A DNA stretch of 64,000 bases from Beijerinckiaceae bacterium (GCA_903970475.1 CAJCIQ010000104.1:1-64000); one strand, 5' to 3'; shown: positions 8,780 to 19,183, numbered from the stretch's first letter. Translations and numbers: made by a program. Notes: generated by a model not told the origin, from the sequence alone.

Positions 8780-11005
8780 TTATAAGTTATTGTTGATAGC
8801 ATCCTGGGTTCGGTCTACGCCAAAACTGATGAAGCACCCTATGAAGATGAAACGACCTGCGGGTGGTTCCACCGGCTGTTTAATCTCGTTGTTGTAGGAG
8901 TAGTTATAGCTATAGACCTGTTTGAAGTTGAAAATGTTGTTGACAGAGAGCACCCAAACGGTAAAGTGTTTGCTGTTGGGTTTGCTTAAAGTAGGGATAT
9001 AGTTCAAACTAAAGCTGATATTATTGTAGGGTATGGTCCTCCCGCTATCTTGTATATAATAAGCGGGTTTCCCATACTGAGAAAGGTTATAGTAAGGCCT
9101 GCCCGAGGCATAGGAGTAACTCAGGTTAAATCCCGTTTTCCAATCCTGAACAAACTTTTTAAAGACGATGGATAATGTGTTTTTCGCGGCAAAATTGGGT
9201 GTCATTTCATAAGGGAAATTCAAATAGTTCCTTTTGGTATCCAGGTAAGAATAAGAAATCCAGTAATCGATCCCCTTAAATGTCTGCTTATCCCTCCAGA
9301 ACAATTCTACACCTTGTGCATAGCCTGTCCCTATATCGGATGTATCCGGAAATGTCTTGGTCAGATAATCGTACTTTTTATAGAACCCTTCTAACCGAAA
9401 CGTCCTTTTAGTGGTCATGATCTGGTAGTTGGCTATATAATGGGTGGCCTTCTGATAGCCCATATGGGGATAAAAGGACAGGTACCCATCGTCTGGCTTC
9501 TGATAGAATAATCCATAGGCAAGGGAAACCTGCCCAGGCCCCACCTGATAGGCTGCCGACACCCTGGGCGCCACGTCTGACTTCTGCATCAGGGGGGAGT
9601 TTTCAAACCGTATCCCCGGCTTAAGGGCCAACTTATGCGTCACATAAATATCCGCTTCTCCGAATGCAGCCGTGAAGTTATCTGTATACCCGGTATTTAT
9701 CCAGGGAATGGTATCATCGGTGAATTTGCTTTTGTATTCCGAGTGCTGGTATTCTCCACCGAAACGGACAGCACTCAGATCGGGTAATTTATATTCCAGC
9801 ACCGCTTTTCCCTGGGCCAGTTGGGCAGCCGTATGTGCCTGGAAGCTCTTGGAATCATAAGGATATTGGGACATCGTTACGGGTTCGCCGGCGCTATTCT
9901 GTAGTTGATTCTGTACCTTATCGAGGTTATTGGAGTAAGAGCTGGACAGGGTAAGCCTCCATTTGTGCCAGCGTTGCTTCCAGCTTAGGTTTGCATAGTA
10001 ATCCGGGTTCTTTAAGGTGAAGGCATCCTTTAAAGCCAGCGAATCTATATCCGGCCGGCTCAATCCAAACTGTTGGCCGGAATAATAAGCGTAAAATTTC
10101 AATAGCCCACGCTTACCCGTTTTGATCCTGAAGTTTCCCTCCGCGGTATTCACAACTGGTATCTGAAAATAATCGGGATCCTGATGAATGACCTGAAACG
10201 ACGGCCACAGGTTGACATAATTATAATCTACCCCCCAACTGGATTTCTTATCCTTAGCCAGCGAGGTGTATCCCCCGCTTAGTCCTACAGAAGAGACGCC
10301 TATGTTTCCCTCAGATCGTTCAGGAAGATCAGTGGATTCCAGGATGAGCGCGGAGGAAAGCGCCTGTCCATATAGGGCTGAATACCCTCCGGAACTGAAT
10401 ATGGTCCCCTGAAACAAGGAAGGAGAGAACCGGCCCCTGGAAGCGATATCGGTGGTAGAGGTATAGAAATAGTTATTCACCAAGGTCCCATCTATAAATA
10501 CTTTGGTTTCTTCTGCCGTTCCACCCCTGACAAACAAACCCGTCTGTTCCCCTACCTGTTGGGCTCCCGGCAACGTTTTAATGGCCGAAGTAATGTCCCC
10601 ATCGGCCCCGGCCGTGGTATAAATATCCATTGAGCTCAGTACCGTACCCCGTTTTTTATCTCCGGCTTCAAAACTACCGGCGGTAATGAGTACCGCGCCC
10701 AGTTCAGAAGTATTATCCTGTAATACAACATCCTTTCTGATGGACTCAACCCCTATTTTAATGTTGATGTCTTCTTCTTTAAACCCCGTAGCCGTAATCA
10801 CTAAGATTTGGTCCCCCCTTTCGGTGGTCATAAAGGAATAATTACCAGTAGAATCAACGGTACCCCCATCATAACTTCCTTTAATGGTGATACTGGCTCC
10901 GGTAACTGGTTTTTTCTTTTTATTGGTCACCACTCCGGAGATGCTGACCTGTCCAAGGGCAGTGGAGCTGATGAATAGTGTTAACAATAGAAGCAGTCTG
11001 GACAT
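8780..11005 (-). CDS. TonB-dependent outer membrane receptor
   Basis: About 741 residues. A signal peptide (LLLLLTLFISSTALG) is followed by a CarboxypepD-regulatory-like beta domain (VSISGVVTNKKKKPVTGASI), a plug domain (KTLPGAQQVGEQTGLFVRGG) and a 22-strand type barrel ending in aromatic-rich strands. It is shorter than SusC proteins and has no SusD partner, so it is a plain siderophore/cobalamin-type or regulatory receptor rather than a glycan importer. I chose the ATG at 11005 because the signal peptide begins there. It leads a run of seven minus-strand genes ending at 4553. Confidence 0.9.
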   Translation of the reverse strand: MSRLLLLLTLFISSTALGQVSISGVVTNKKKKPVTGASITIKGSYDGGTVDSTGNYSFMTTERGDQILVITATGFKEEDINIKIGVESIRKDVVLQDNTSELGAVLITAGSFEAGDKKRGTVLSSMDIYTTAGADGDITSAIKTLPGAQQVGEQTGLFVRGGTAEETKVFIDGTLVNNYFYTSTTDIASRGRFSPSLFQGTIFSSGGYSALYGQALSSALILESTDLPERSEGNIGVSSVGLSGGYTSLAKDKKSSWGVDYNYVNLWPSFQVIHQDPDYFQIPVVNTAEGNFRIKTGKRGLLKFYAYYSGQQFGLSRPDIDSLALKDAFTLKNPDYYANLSWKQRWHKWRLTLSSSYSNNLDKVQNQLQNSAGEPVTMSQYPYDSKSFQAHTAAQLAQGKAVLEYKLPDLSAVRFGGEYQHSEYKSKFTDDTIPWINTGYTDNFTAAFGEADIYVTHKLALKPGIRFENSPLMQKSDVAPRVSAAYQVGPGQVSLAYGLFYQKPDDGYLSFYPHMGYQKATHYIANYQIMTTKRTFRLEGFYKKYDYLTKTFPDTSDIGTGYAQGVELFWRDKQTFKGIDYWISYSYLDTKRNYLNFPYEMTPNFAAKNTLSIVFKKFVQDWKTGFNLSYSYASGRPYYNLSQYGKPAYYIQDSGRTIPYNNISFSLNYIPTLSKPNSKHFTVWVLSVNNIFNFKQVYSYNYSYNNEIKQPVEPPAGRFIFIGCFISFGVDRTQDAINNNL

Positions 11006-11023
11006 ATGGCTATATTTATTCCT

Positions 11024-11059
11024 CAAACATAAACTAGTTTATTTTATAAACCAAATGTA
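11024..11059 (-). promoter_or_regulatory. Promoter and 14-bp palindrome upstream of the TonB receptor gene
   Basis: Two exact TAnnTTTG matches on the minus strand, TATGTTTG (11024-11031) and TACATTTG (11052-11059), flank a perfect palindrome ATAAACTAGTTTAT (11029-11042). The palindrome overlaps the downstream element and is a candidate repressor site. Its TAAACT half-site resembles those upstream of the susC gene at 33.1 kb. Confidence 0.5.
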
Positions 11060-11102
11060 TTTCGGCCAACCCTCCCCGTTTTCCGGTAAATCGCTTTTTC
11101 GT

Positions 11103-11254
11103 CCGGTCGAAGCGCGTCAACCTGGGGGCAGAGGCGCTTCGACCGGCAGGGCCCTAGGTCCAAAACTAAAGTCGTCTGTGGCGGCTTGCCCGCAGGGCCA
11201 TCATTAGCCGTTTTCCGGGGCTGGCCTAAATTTTCATTAGGCCGCCCCGGAAAA
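11103..11254. repeat. Block-and-hairpin repeat, copy A
   Basis: This stretch holds a perfect 13-bp hairpin (arms 11103-11115 and 11134-11146), then a conserved block with the core GCCCGCAGGGCCATCATTAG (11188-11207), then a second hairpin. The second hairpin has 11+6 perfect pairs (11211-11228 with 11238-11254, one bulged T) and a TAAATTTTCAT-like loop. The block matches two copies at 57.5 kb, but the stem sequences differ between copies. Confidence 0.6.
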
Positions 11255-11287
11255 CAAAACCGCCCAAGGCATTAAGCCCGGGCGGTT
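11255..11287 (-). terminator. Intrinsic terminator of the T9SS cargo gene
   Basis: Arms AACCGCCC (11258-11265) and GGGCGGTT (11280-11287) form an 8-bp stem, and inner GGC/GCC can also pair. On the minus strand it is followed by TTTTGTTTT. It lies 31 nt after the stop of the gene ending at 11319. Confidence 0.75.
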
Positions 11288-11318
11288 ACTAAAAGAGGGT
11301 TAATGATTACAGAGACTC

Positions 11319-14300
11319 TTACTTCTGGATAATCACTTTTTTAATGATCACATTGTCCTGCAGTTGGATACGCAGTATATAAGCTCCATCGGATACAACC
11401 TGGAGACCATTGACGTTAACCGAGTTGGCTCCCCTGGTCAGGGCTTGACCACCGGTCAGGATCGATTGGCCCTGAATGTTGAGCATGGTATACGTCATGG
11501 ATTGTTGTTTATCCGAATTAATAGAAATCGTTAATTGATTAGAAGCTGGATTAGGATACACGATAACCCCTTCTGACAAGGTTAGCGGCATATTGATGGC
11601 CACCAGGCTGCTGGTTTCCGTATTAGCCGTTTTGAACACCAGGATAATGCGATAAGTAGCTGTTTCTGTATGCACCCCACTGAGGTTATCCCCGTAGGTA
11701 TAGGTCGCATCACCAAAGGCCCCGCTCACGGTAACAGAATCAATCCGGCTGAAATTCACCCCGTCTGTAGACCTTTCAACGATAAATCCACTCAGATTTT
11801 CATTGTCCGATACTTCCCAGCTGAGGTTAGCTACCCCGCTGCTATAAGTTCCATTGAAATAAAGCAGATTTGTTGCCAGGCCGCAGACGACATTGACGGT
11901 AGCACCTACGCAAGCCGTGGTATTACAAGTACCTTCCGCCCGCACGAAGTAGGCCGTCGAAGTCGTTGGCTCCACCGTAATCGTTGTACCTGTGCCTATT
12001 GAAGCGCCCGTACCGCATCCTCCCGCATACCAAACCCATTGGGCCCCGTATCCTAAGGAACCCCCACTTTCGGTCAACGTAATGGGCGTTGGCGTACAAC
12101 CTTCCGTAGCGGACACAGGGCTTACGGCAGTGGCGGCTATAGAGCTATTGGATTTCAACTGGAGCAGGAATGCCGGAGAGGTATAGCTACAGGTGGTGCT
12201 TCCCAGATAGCCCTGGTTGGCCACGTTTACTTTATACCAGATGGCATTGGAAGTGTTTACGTTGGGTACCGTAAGGATAGAACTGTCTTCTCCTACAATG
12301 GCGTTCCAGACCCCGCTGCCTGGTACAGAATCATACCATTGGTAAACGACCGTACCTCCCGAGAATACAGATCCATTGGTAATATCAGCCTCCAATATGG
12401 TCGTCTGACCTGCACATCCTGCACTGACACCATCGACCGTAACGACCGGTTGGGCGTTACACAAACCAAAAGTAATATCATCAAGGGCGAAGGAGTTACC
12501 GCATCCGCCACCTCCATTATTTACGATCCGAAGGTATATGGTACCACTGGAAGAAGGCAGTGCCACCCTCATTCCATAAGATTGCCAGGTATGGTTCCAT
12601 ATGTTACCCGTATTGAGTGAGGACAAGACCAGCGGGTTACTGGGGTTAGAGCCGGCATCTACCATTTCAAAGGTGAGGTTAGGCACCTCATATCCCCCTA
12701 CCGCATTACAGAAATTTTCAGCTGTGGTATCGCTGACATTGACGACATAAGCATTAAAAGAATACAATAGGTTGGTACACAATCCACTAACCTTGGTCTG
12801 ATAAACCACAGTCGGTAAGGCATTGGAGGCCACTACAAACATGTCTCCTGATCCTGTCGTATGATCGCCTATGGAAATAAAGTTCGTATCGGCCGTTTTG
12901 GGGTTATTAATAATGGTATAGTCATTACTATTGTTGGTCATGGTACCGGTGGTCGTAATACCGGTGTACCCAGTAGAGTCCGTCGCATATGGCAACGTTT
13001 TGCTCGGTGTTGCACTTCCTGCTCCGAATGTATTGGAATACAATACAGTGGGTAAGGTCGTACAAGGCGTGGAGCTGGCATTGATTTGAACGATAAAAGG
13101 AGTAGGTTGGTCCTCTCCGGGATCATCCGGTTTGTCATTATCGTTTAAGTCGGGGTCACTTCCGTTCGTAGAGGTATCGGTTAATATACCGCCCAGATAA
13201 CCCATTCCATAGACGACAGCCTGGTTATAGTAAACAATACCAGGCGTGACATTGCTGATGGTAGCCGTTACCTGAATGGTAAAATTTGCCTTGGACACTG
13301 GATAATTGGGCAAGGTCCCACCTGTTACCAGTAAACTGTCGTAAGGTGGAACACCTGTATAATTGGGGTTTAAATGAAGTCCATAACTGGCAGGAGGCGC
13401 CGTTCCCGCCCAAGCGATTGAAACGCCTGACAAGTTCGCTGCGGTATTGATCAGGGCAAGGTTATCTAACACCTGCACGTTAGAGGTAGGGTAATTACCA
13501 TAATCCTGAACATATACATCATATACAACAGTGTATTGTCCGGAAGTTCCAGTTGGTGTAAGGGATACCAGGGATTTGGCCGCTCCTATACCGGAGGTCA
13601 GATTGGATTCGTCATTGGAGATAAACTCATCGTTTCCCGAATAAGTAACAGCAGTAGTACCGCCGGTCAACATATTGATTTGATCGTAAGTTGGGGTACA
13701 GGTACTACCAGTACCAATGGACCCAATAAAATAACCACCCCCATAGGCAAGACCCACCAGGTAATTTCCACCACCTGGGGTAACCGTACCAACATAAGTA
13801 CCGGTGATATTGTTAACACTCGAAGTATTATAATTCTGATACGCGATAGCCACCTCATAATTGTTGGCCACGATGAACATACTGCCGCCGGGGGTAAATA
13901 CGAAGTCTCCGTTCACCCCTCCACTTCCAGGAATATAAGAAGTTGGTGCATTGGCGGTAAGAACAATTGGGTCTAAAGGGCCAAGGGAAACCGTACTTCC
14001 AGCAATAGTGATCTGCTGAAGGTACATGGCCATCCCGGGACCAGAATTCACGAAGTCAATACCCCATAAAATGTTGTTGTTATCGAATGTGGGCAGAATA
14101 TATTCTCCTTTAAATTCTGACTGAAACAAAACAGAATTGCCATTAGGGCAAGATCCTATTGGCCAGCTAAACATATAGGTATTATAGGTGGAAGCCCCTC
14201 CAATCGTCGTGTCTACTACAACGAAATAGTATTCGTACTGATTGGCTGGATTATACGCAATGGAGGCATTATTCACCTGTGTTGCGTTCCCGGAGGTCCC

Positions 14301-14567
14301 CCCATCGTCATAGGAGGAAAAGGTAGGTGAACAGGGCGCATTATTGACATTGGTCAACGTATTGGTAAAATAGTTGTACAACATCTGCTGGAAACCATAG
14401 GCATTGGTTCCTGTTTTCCAGGAGGTGCCCCTGGAGCCAGTTTGTAGTGTACAGTTTTCCGTGTACCCCATTCCCAGCACATAAGTGATGGTGGCTGTAG
14501 TGGTAGATTGGGCGCCTACGCGCAAGCAGAGGAAAGCACAGACAATAACTAGTAAATGTCGTTTCAT
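11319..14567 (-). CDS. Secreted protein with T9SS type A C-terminal sorting domain
   Basis: About 1082 residues, starting at the ATG of MKRHLLVIVCAFLCLRVGAQ, a clear signal peptide. The N-terminal two-thirds is a Gly/Thr/Asn-rich beta protein with beta-propeller-like repeats. Then come Ig/PKD-like modules with paired cysteines. The last ~75 residues are a T9SS sorting domain: VIVYPNPASNQLTISI begins it and GAYILRIQLQDN then KKVIIQK ends it. It should be exported across the outer membrane by T9SS and may be surface-bound; no enzymatic motif is visible. The monocistronic transcript ends at the terminator at 11255-11287. Confidence 0.88.
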   Translation of the reverse strand: MKRHLLVIVCAFLCLRVGAQSTTTATITYVLGMGYTENCTLQTGSRGTSWKTGTNAYGFQQMLYNYFTNTLTNVNNAPCSPTFSSYDDGGTSGNATQVNNASIAYNPANQYEYYFVVVDTTIGGASTYNTYMFSWPIGSCPNGNSVLFQSEFKGEYILPTFDNNNILWGIDFVNSGPGMAMYLQQITIAGSTVSLGPLDPIVLTANAPTSYIPGSGGVNGDFVFTPGGSMFIVANNYEVAIAYQNYNTSSVNNITGTYVGTVTPGGGNYLVGLAYGGGYFIGSIGTGSTCTPTYDQINMLTGGTTAVTYSGNDEFISNDESNLTSGIGAAKSLVSLTPTGTSGQYTVVYDVYVQDYGNYPTSNVQVLDNLALINTAANLSGVSIAWAGTAPPASYGLHLNPNYTGVPPYDSLLVTGGTLPNYPVSKANFTIQVTATISNVTPGIVYYNQAVVYGMGYLGGILTDTSTNGSDPDLNDNDKPDDPGEDQPTPFIVQINASSTPCTTLPTVLYSNTFGAGSATPSKTLPYATDSTGYTGITTTGTMTNNSNDYTIINNPKTADTNFISIGDHTTGSGDMFVVASNALPTVVYQTKVSGLCTNLLYSFNAYVVNVSDTTAENFCNAVGGYEVPNLTFEMVDAGSNPSNPLVLSSLNTGNIWNHTWQSYGMRVALPSSSGTIYLRIVNNGGGGCGNSFALDDITFGLCNAQPVVTVDGVSAGCAGQTTILEADITNGSVFSGGTVVYQWYDSVPGSGVWNAIVGEDSSILTVPNVNTSNAIWYKVNVANQGYLGSTTCSYTSPAFLLQLKSNSSIAATAVSPVSATEGCTPTPITLTESGGSLGYGAQWVWYAGGCGTGASIGTGTTITVEPTTSTAYFVRAEGTCNTTACVGATVNVVCGLATNLLYFNGTYSSGVANLSWEVSDNENLSGFIVERSTDGVNFSRIDSVTVSGAFGDATYTYGDNLSGVHTETATYRIILVFKTANTETSSLVAINMPLTLSEGVIVYPNPASNQLTISINSDKQQSMTYTMLNIQGQSILTGGQALTRGANSVNVNGLQVVSDGAYILRIQLQDNVIIKKVIIQK

Positions 14568-14597
14568 AGAGACTGGATTAAACACTTGCAAACACAA

Positions 14598-14944
14598 TGT
14601 TTTCAGGCCATTAGCCTCTTACCGGCAACAGACGGCTCCCTGATAGGTACATAAGGGCATGGGAATTCCTAACCATGAGGCCATAAGGAAAAAACAAGGA
14701 TGTCCAGGTGAATCGGGCGGTTTCCAGTCCCAGTGAAAGCAGAGGATTGCGTAAAATAGTTTTCATAATAATGGATTTAATAGACTTCGTCTTGAACCAA
14801 AAGCCATTCTTACAGGTACGAATTCAATGAATCAGAAGGGAAAGGTACATAATTAATGCGACCCGTGTATACGGGTCGCATTAATTTATTTCGTCATAAA
14901 GTAGTTCTACTCGGCCACAAAGCCAAGAATGAGTACTTATACTA
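14598..14944. other. Intergenic region with one weak small ORF
   Basis: This 347-nt gap separates the T9SS gene from atpA. It holds the atp terminator hairpin (14851-14886). A 51-codon minus-strand ORF at 14611-14766 (begins MKTILRNPLLSLGLETARFT) has no recognised relatives, and I see no promoter for it; it may be chance. I see nothing else. Confidence 0.4.
14851..14886 (-). terminator. Terminator-like hairpin after atpA
   Basis: A perfect 16-bp inverted repeat (14851-14866 with 14871-14886) has a GTAT loop. It lies 58 nt after the atpA stop and is the likely end of the ATP synthase transcript. The U tract after it is weak, so it may act partly as a 3'-end stabiliser. Confidence 0.65.
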
Positions 14945-16522
14945 CTATTTGAACTGAGCGATCAGGTGTTTGGCCAATTCTGTCATTTTAGCCAATCCGT
15001 CTTCGGGAAGCGCACCTTTTTTGAACTGGGTAAGCACATCGGGGTACTTATTTTCCATTTCCAGAAGGAATTGCTCTTCAAACTCTTTTACCTTACGAAC
15101 GGGGAGATCCCTTAGCAAACCATTGGTTCCCAAATAGATAATGGCTACTTGCTTCTCTACAGCAAAGGGCTGAAATTGACCTTGTTTGAGGATTTCCACG
15201 TTACGGGCACCCTTGTCGAGTACCACCTTGGTTGCAGCGTCCAGGTCACCACCGAATTTGGAGAAGGCTTCCATTTCACGATAAAGCGCCTGGTCCAGCT
15301 TCAGGGTACCAGCTACTTTTTTCATGGACTTAATCTGCGCACTACCACCTACACGGCTCACAGATATACCCACGTTAATGGCTGGTCTTACACCCGCGTT
15401 GAACAGGTTGGATTCCAGGAATATCTGTCCATCGGTGATGGAGATCACGTTGGTAGGGATATATGCCGATACGTCGCCGGCTTGTGTTTCAATGATGGGA
15501 AGTGCTGTCAGTGAACCACCACCTTTTACCAGGTGTTTGATGGACTCGGGCAAGTCATTCATACCAGCGGCAATGGTGTCGTTGTTGATGACCTTAGCGG
15601 CACGTTCCAGCAAGCGGCTATGGAGATAAAATACGTCCCCAGGATAAGCTTCACGTCCAGGAGGGCGACGAAGCAGCAGGGATACCTCACGGTAAGCCAC
15701 GGCTTGTTTGGAAAGGTCATCATAGATGATCAAAGCAGGACGACCTGTGTCCCTGAAGAACTCCCCGATGGCAGCTCCGGCAAAAGGCGCATAGAACTGA
15801 AGCGGAGCTGGGTCAGCGGCAGGAGCAGCGACGATGGTTGTATATTCCATGGCGCCATATTCTTCCAGTGTTTTCATTACACCAGCAATGGTGGAAGCTT
15901 TCTGGCCTATGGCTACATAGATACAATATACCGGTTGCCCGGCTTTGAAGAACTCTTTCTGGTTGATAATGGTGTCGATAGCAATAGCCGTCTTACCAGT
16001 TTGACGGTCTCCGATGATCAACTCACGTTGACCGCGCCCTACGGGGATCATGGCGTCAATAGCCTTAATACCCGTTTGCAAGGGTTCCTTTACAGGTTCC
16101 CTGAAGATTACCCCAGGCGCTTTACGCTCCAGCGGCATCTCATACAATTGACCACTAATAGGGCCTTTTCCATCAATGGGTTCACCCAAAGTATTGATAA
16201 CACGGCCCAGTAGCCCTTCTCCCACTTTAATGGAAGCGATTTGTCCGGTCCTGCGCACTTTGCTTCCTTCACGAATACCGGAAGACTCACCCATCAATAC
16301 CACACCTACGTTGTCTTCCTCCAGGTTCAGCGCGATGGCTTTAACCCCATTTTCAAAAGAGATCAACTCCCCGGAACGGACATTACCCAGGCCGTACACG
16401 CGGGCAATACCATCGCCCACCTGCAATACGGTGCCTACTTCTTCCAATTCCGCTCCGACATTGAAGTTGCTCAACTGCTCACGCAGGATCGCAGATATCT
16501 CATCGGGTTTAATGTCTACCAT
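14945..16522 (-). CDS. atpA: ATP synthase F1 subunit alpha
   Basis: A 525-residue F1 alpha subunit, the non-catalytic nucleotide-binding partner of beta in the F1 hexamer. Walker [10 protein letters not shown] is present near residue 170, and the end of the nucleotide domain has the family phrase [16 protein letters not shown]. It is the last gene of the atpB-E-F-H-A run, 25 nt after atpH. No atpG follows, unlike many bacterial atp operons. Confidence 0.97.
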   Translation of the reverse strand: MVDIKPDEISAILREQLSNFNVGAELEEVGTVLQVGDGIARVYGLGNVRSGELISFENGVKAIALNLEEDNVGVVLMGESSGIREGSKVRRTGQIASIKVGEGLLGRVINTLGEPIDGKGPISGQLYEMPLERKAPGVIFREPVKEPLQTGIKAIDAMIPVGRGQRELIIGDRQTGKTAIAIDTIINQKEFFKAGQPVYCIYVAIGQKASTIAGVMKTLEEYGAMEYTTIVAAPAADPAPLQFYAPFAGAAIGEFFRDTGRPALIIYDDLSKQAVAYREVSLLLRRPPGREAYPGDVFYLHSRLLERAAKVINNDTIAAGMNDLPESIKHLVKGGGSLTALPIIETQAGDVSAYIPTNVISITDGQIFLESNLFNAGVRPAINVGISVSRVGGSAQIKSMKKVAGTLKLDQALYREMEAFSKFGGDLDAATKVVLDKGARNVEILKQGQFQPFAVEKQVAIIYLGTNGLLRDLPVRKVKEFEEQFLLEMENKYPDVLTQFKKGALPEDGLAKMTELAKHLIAQFK

Positions 16523-16547
16523 GATGTTTATTTTTTAATGCTGTCGA

Positions 16548-17114
16548 TTATTGTTTGAATATTTTGGACACGAATACATTTTGAGTGAACTGACGGCGAA
16601 TATCCGCCAGGTCTCTGGCTACACTCGCGTCCACCATTTTTCCGTCGAATTCCAGGGTAAACCCTCCAATCAAATTTCCATTAACCGCCGCTTCAAATTC
16701 TACCTTATCCAGGGACAGGTCCTTTTGAATCTTCTCTTTGAGAATCGCTTCTACCCCTTCTCCCACTGCAACAGCCGTAGTAAGCTTCACCTTATGGATA
16801 CCTTTGATCGTATTATACTGCTCGGTAAACGCATCGATGATTTCCGGAAATTCAGGTTCCCTACCCTTACGTACCAACAGGCTAAGAAAAGCAGCAGTCA
16901 AAGGTCCCACATGCGTTCCGCCTACCTTTTCCAGGATTTTGAGCTTTTTATCTGGGTTGATCACGGGAGAGACGAGCACCGTCACAAAATCGCGGCTGAC
17001 CCGGCAAACCTGCTGGTAATAAAGCATATCCTGATAGACCTGCTCCAGGCTATTGTTTTCCACGGCAAGATCAATCAGGGCTTTTGCATACCGTCCGGCT
17101 AATCGTACACTCAT
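16548..17114 (-). CDS. atpH: ATP synthase F1 subunit delta
   Basis: A 188-residue delta subunit that joins F1 to the peripheral stalk. The N-terminal helical domain starts RLAGRYAKALIDLAVENN, and the C-terminus has the conserved phrase GGFTLEFDGKMVDASV. It starts 1 nt after the atpF stop, so translation is coupled. Confidence 0.95.
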   Translation of the reverse strand: MSVRLAGRYAKALIDLAVENNSLEQVYQDMLYYQQVCRVSRDFVTVLVSPVINPDKKLKILEKVGGTHVGPLTAAFLSLLVRKGREPEFPEIIDAFTEQYNTIKGIHKVKLTTAVAVGEGVEAILKEKIQKDLSLDKVEFEAAVNGNLIGGFTLEFDGKMVDASVARDLADIRRQFTQNVFVSKIFKQ

Positions 17115-17115
17115 T

Positions 17116-17634
17116 CTAGTTCAGTTTTATATCCTGGGAAAGTTCCTTGATGTAGGTTTCCTGTTCTGCTTTATTGGATAATTCCCTGCGCAACACCTTT
17201 TCAGCCACTTCCAGCACCAGGTTACCTACCTGATTCTTCACCTCAGTGATGGCAGCGTTTTTCTGTTGCTCTATGGCCAGTTGGGCGTCAGCAACGATTT
17301 TGGATGCTTCTGATTTAGCCTTTTCCTTGGCTTCGGCAACGATGCGGTCCCTGGTTTCTTTTGCTTCTTTGAGCATCTGAGACCTTTCTTCCCTGGCTTG
17401 AATCATAAGGGCCTCGTTTTCACTTTTCAGGAGGGCCATTTCAGCCTTCACCTTATCGGCTGTTGCTATGGAATCAGCAATATGCTTTTCCCTCTGTTGA
17501 AGGGTTTCCAGAATGGGCTTCCATGCGAACTTCTTTAAAATAAAGAACACGAACAGGAAAGCAATCAACGTCCACACAAACAACCCTAATCCGGGGGTCA
17601 ACAGTGCTGGTAATTCTAAGAACAAAGGCGACAT
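17116..17634 (-). CDS. atpF: ATP synthase F0 subunit b
   Basis: A 172-residue peripheral-stalk subunit. One N-terminal membrane helix (LGLFVWTLIAFLFVFFILKK) is followed by a long charged coiled coil with many Lys/Glu/Ala heptads, the dimeric stator. Gene order and length fit. Confidence 0.95.
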   Translation of the reverse strand: MSPLFLELPALLTPGLGLFVWTLIAFLFVFFILKKFAWKPILETLQQREKHIADSIATADKVKAEMALLKSENEALMIQAREERSQMLKEAKETRDRIVAEAKEKAKSEASKIVADAQLAIEQQKNAAITEVKNQVGNLVLEVAEKVLRRELSNKAEQETYIKELSQDIKLN

Positions 17635-17721
17635 ATTGATCGATAATTTGTGAAATAAAGGAAAGAGTACTGCACCTCTCGGCCCTGTGCTCTAAGGTGC
17701 AGTAATTCTGTAATGCAGGAA

Positions 17722-18000
<279 letters not shown>

Positions 18001-19112
18001 TTAAATGATAACGGGATCGTCGTGACCGCCGTGTTCATGGTCCCCTTCCTTAGCCTGGCTGATGAATACAGCGGTGAGCATGGTGAAGATAAACGCCTGA
18101 ATGAAAGCCACCAGGATTTCTATCATAGTGATGAAAATAACAAAGGCTACAGATATGGGAGAAAAGCCCCACCCTATATAGGAACTGAGCCCAGAAAATA
18201 TGAAATCAAACAAATGAATGTGACAATTACAATATGCCCCGCAACCATGTTAGCGAAAAGTCGAATACAGAGCGCAGCGGGCTTAACAAAGAGGTTAGAA
18301 ATGATTTCCACGGGGATCAGAATGAGCCTAACCAGAACAGGTACGTTCGGAGGCCAGAAAATATGTTCCCAGTAATGCTTGTTGCTGGAAAAGATAATAA
18401 TGACAAAAGAAACCAGGGCCAGTACCATGGTAACGGCAATATTCCCCGTCACGTTGGCAGAACCGGGAATCAACCCAAAGATGTTGTTTACCAGAATAAA
18501 GAAGAAAATCGTCAACAAGATAGGCATGAACTTGATGGCGTTGGTACCCAGATTAGGTACGGCCACCTCGTCCCTTAGAAAAACAATAACCGGTTCTACA
18601 AAACCCTGGGCCCCGGAAGGCGCCGTCTTAAAACCACCCTGTTTGTATTTTTTAGCGACCGACAGCATCAGCCATACCAGTACGAAAGCTGCCAGCAACA
18701 TCTGAACCACGTTACGGGTTAAGGACAGGTCGTATACCTTAACATCCGTTGCAACACTTCCGCCTTCATTCAGGGGCACGATAACGTGGTCATCGAGTTT
18801 GTATCCCTGGTAAGGTTGTCCTTCTACAATATGACTACCTGAAAAGACGGACAAACCACGCTGAGGAGAATAAAGGATTACCGGTAAGGGCAAAGCAACT
18901 TTGTTTCCTCCTATGCTGAAAAAGTGAAATTCGTAGCCATCTCCGATATGGTGAAGAATGGTATATCCTGCGTCGAAAGGACCGGATTCCCCCTTAGCGG
19001 GAGTGCCCGTGTTTCCTTCCTGCGGACCCCGCGCGTAAGACGTATTACTAAATAATACAATAACTAAGCTGAGAGTCGCTACCAGTAAAGATTTGAAGGT
19101 CTTAGATACCAT
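18001..19112 (-). pseudogene. atpB: ATP synthase F0 subunit a, interrupted by an apparent one-base frameshift
   Basis: Subunit a carries the proton half-channels and the essential arginine. Reading from the ATG at 19112, the protein has a signal-like N-terminus, a Bacteroidetes-type periplasmic domain and membrane helices through [22 protein letters not shown], then drifts out of frame to a stop near 18174. The rest (FIFSGLSS, then [20 protein letters not shown]) continues in the -1 frame to 18001. Adding one A to the A3 tract at 18203-18205 restores an uninterrupted protein of about 370 residues with typical sequence across the join. Because the gene is essential, a sequencing or assembly error is most likely; true mutation or programmed frameshifting are alternatives. 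Confidence 0.85.
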
Positions 19113-19132
19113 ACCCACTGTCAAATTTGGCG

Positions 19133-19140
19133 CAAAGATA
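19133..19140 (-). promoter_or_regulatory. Promoter -7 element of the atp operon
   Basis: TATCTTTG on the minus strand, an exact TAnnTTTG match, lies 20 nt before the atpB ATG at 19112. The predicted leader is about 14 nt. Confidence 0.55.
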
Positions 19141-19183
19141 CGTGTACAGGGACAAAATAGGAAATAAGATGAACCAAAACTTA

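Noticed and set aside
15533-16213. 226-codon plus-strand ORF
   Set aside because: Opposite strand of atpA; a shadow of a strongly conserved gene.
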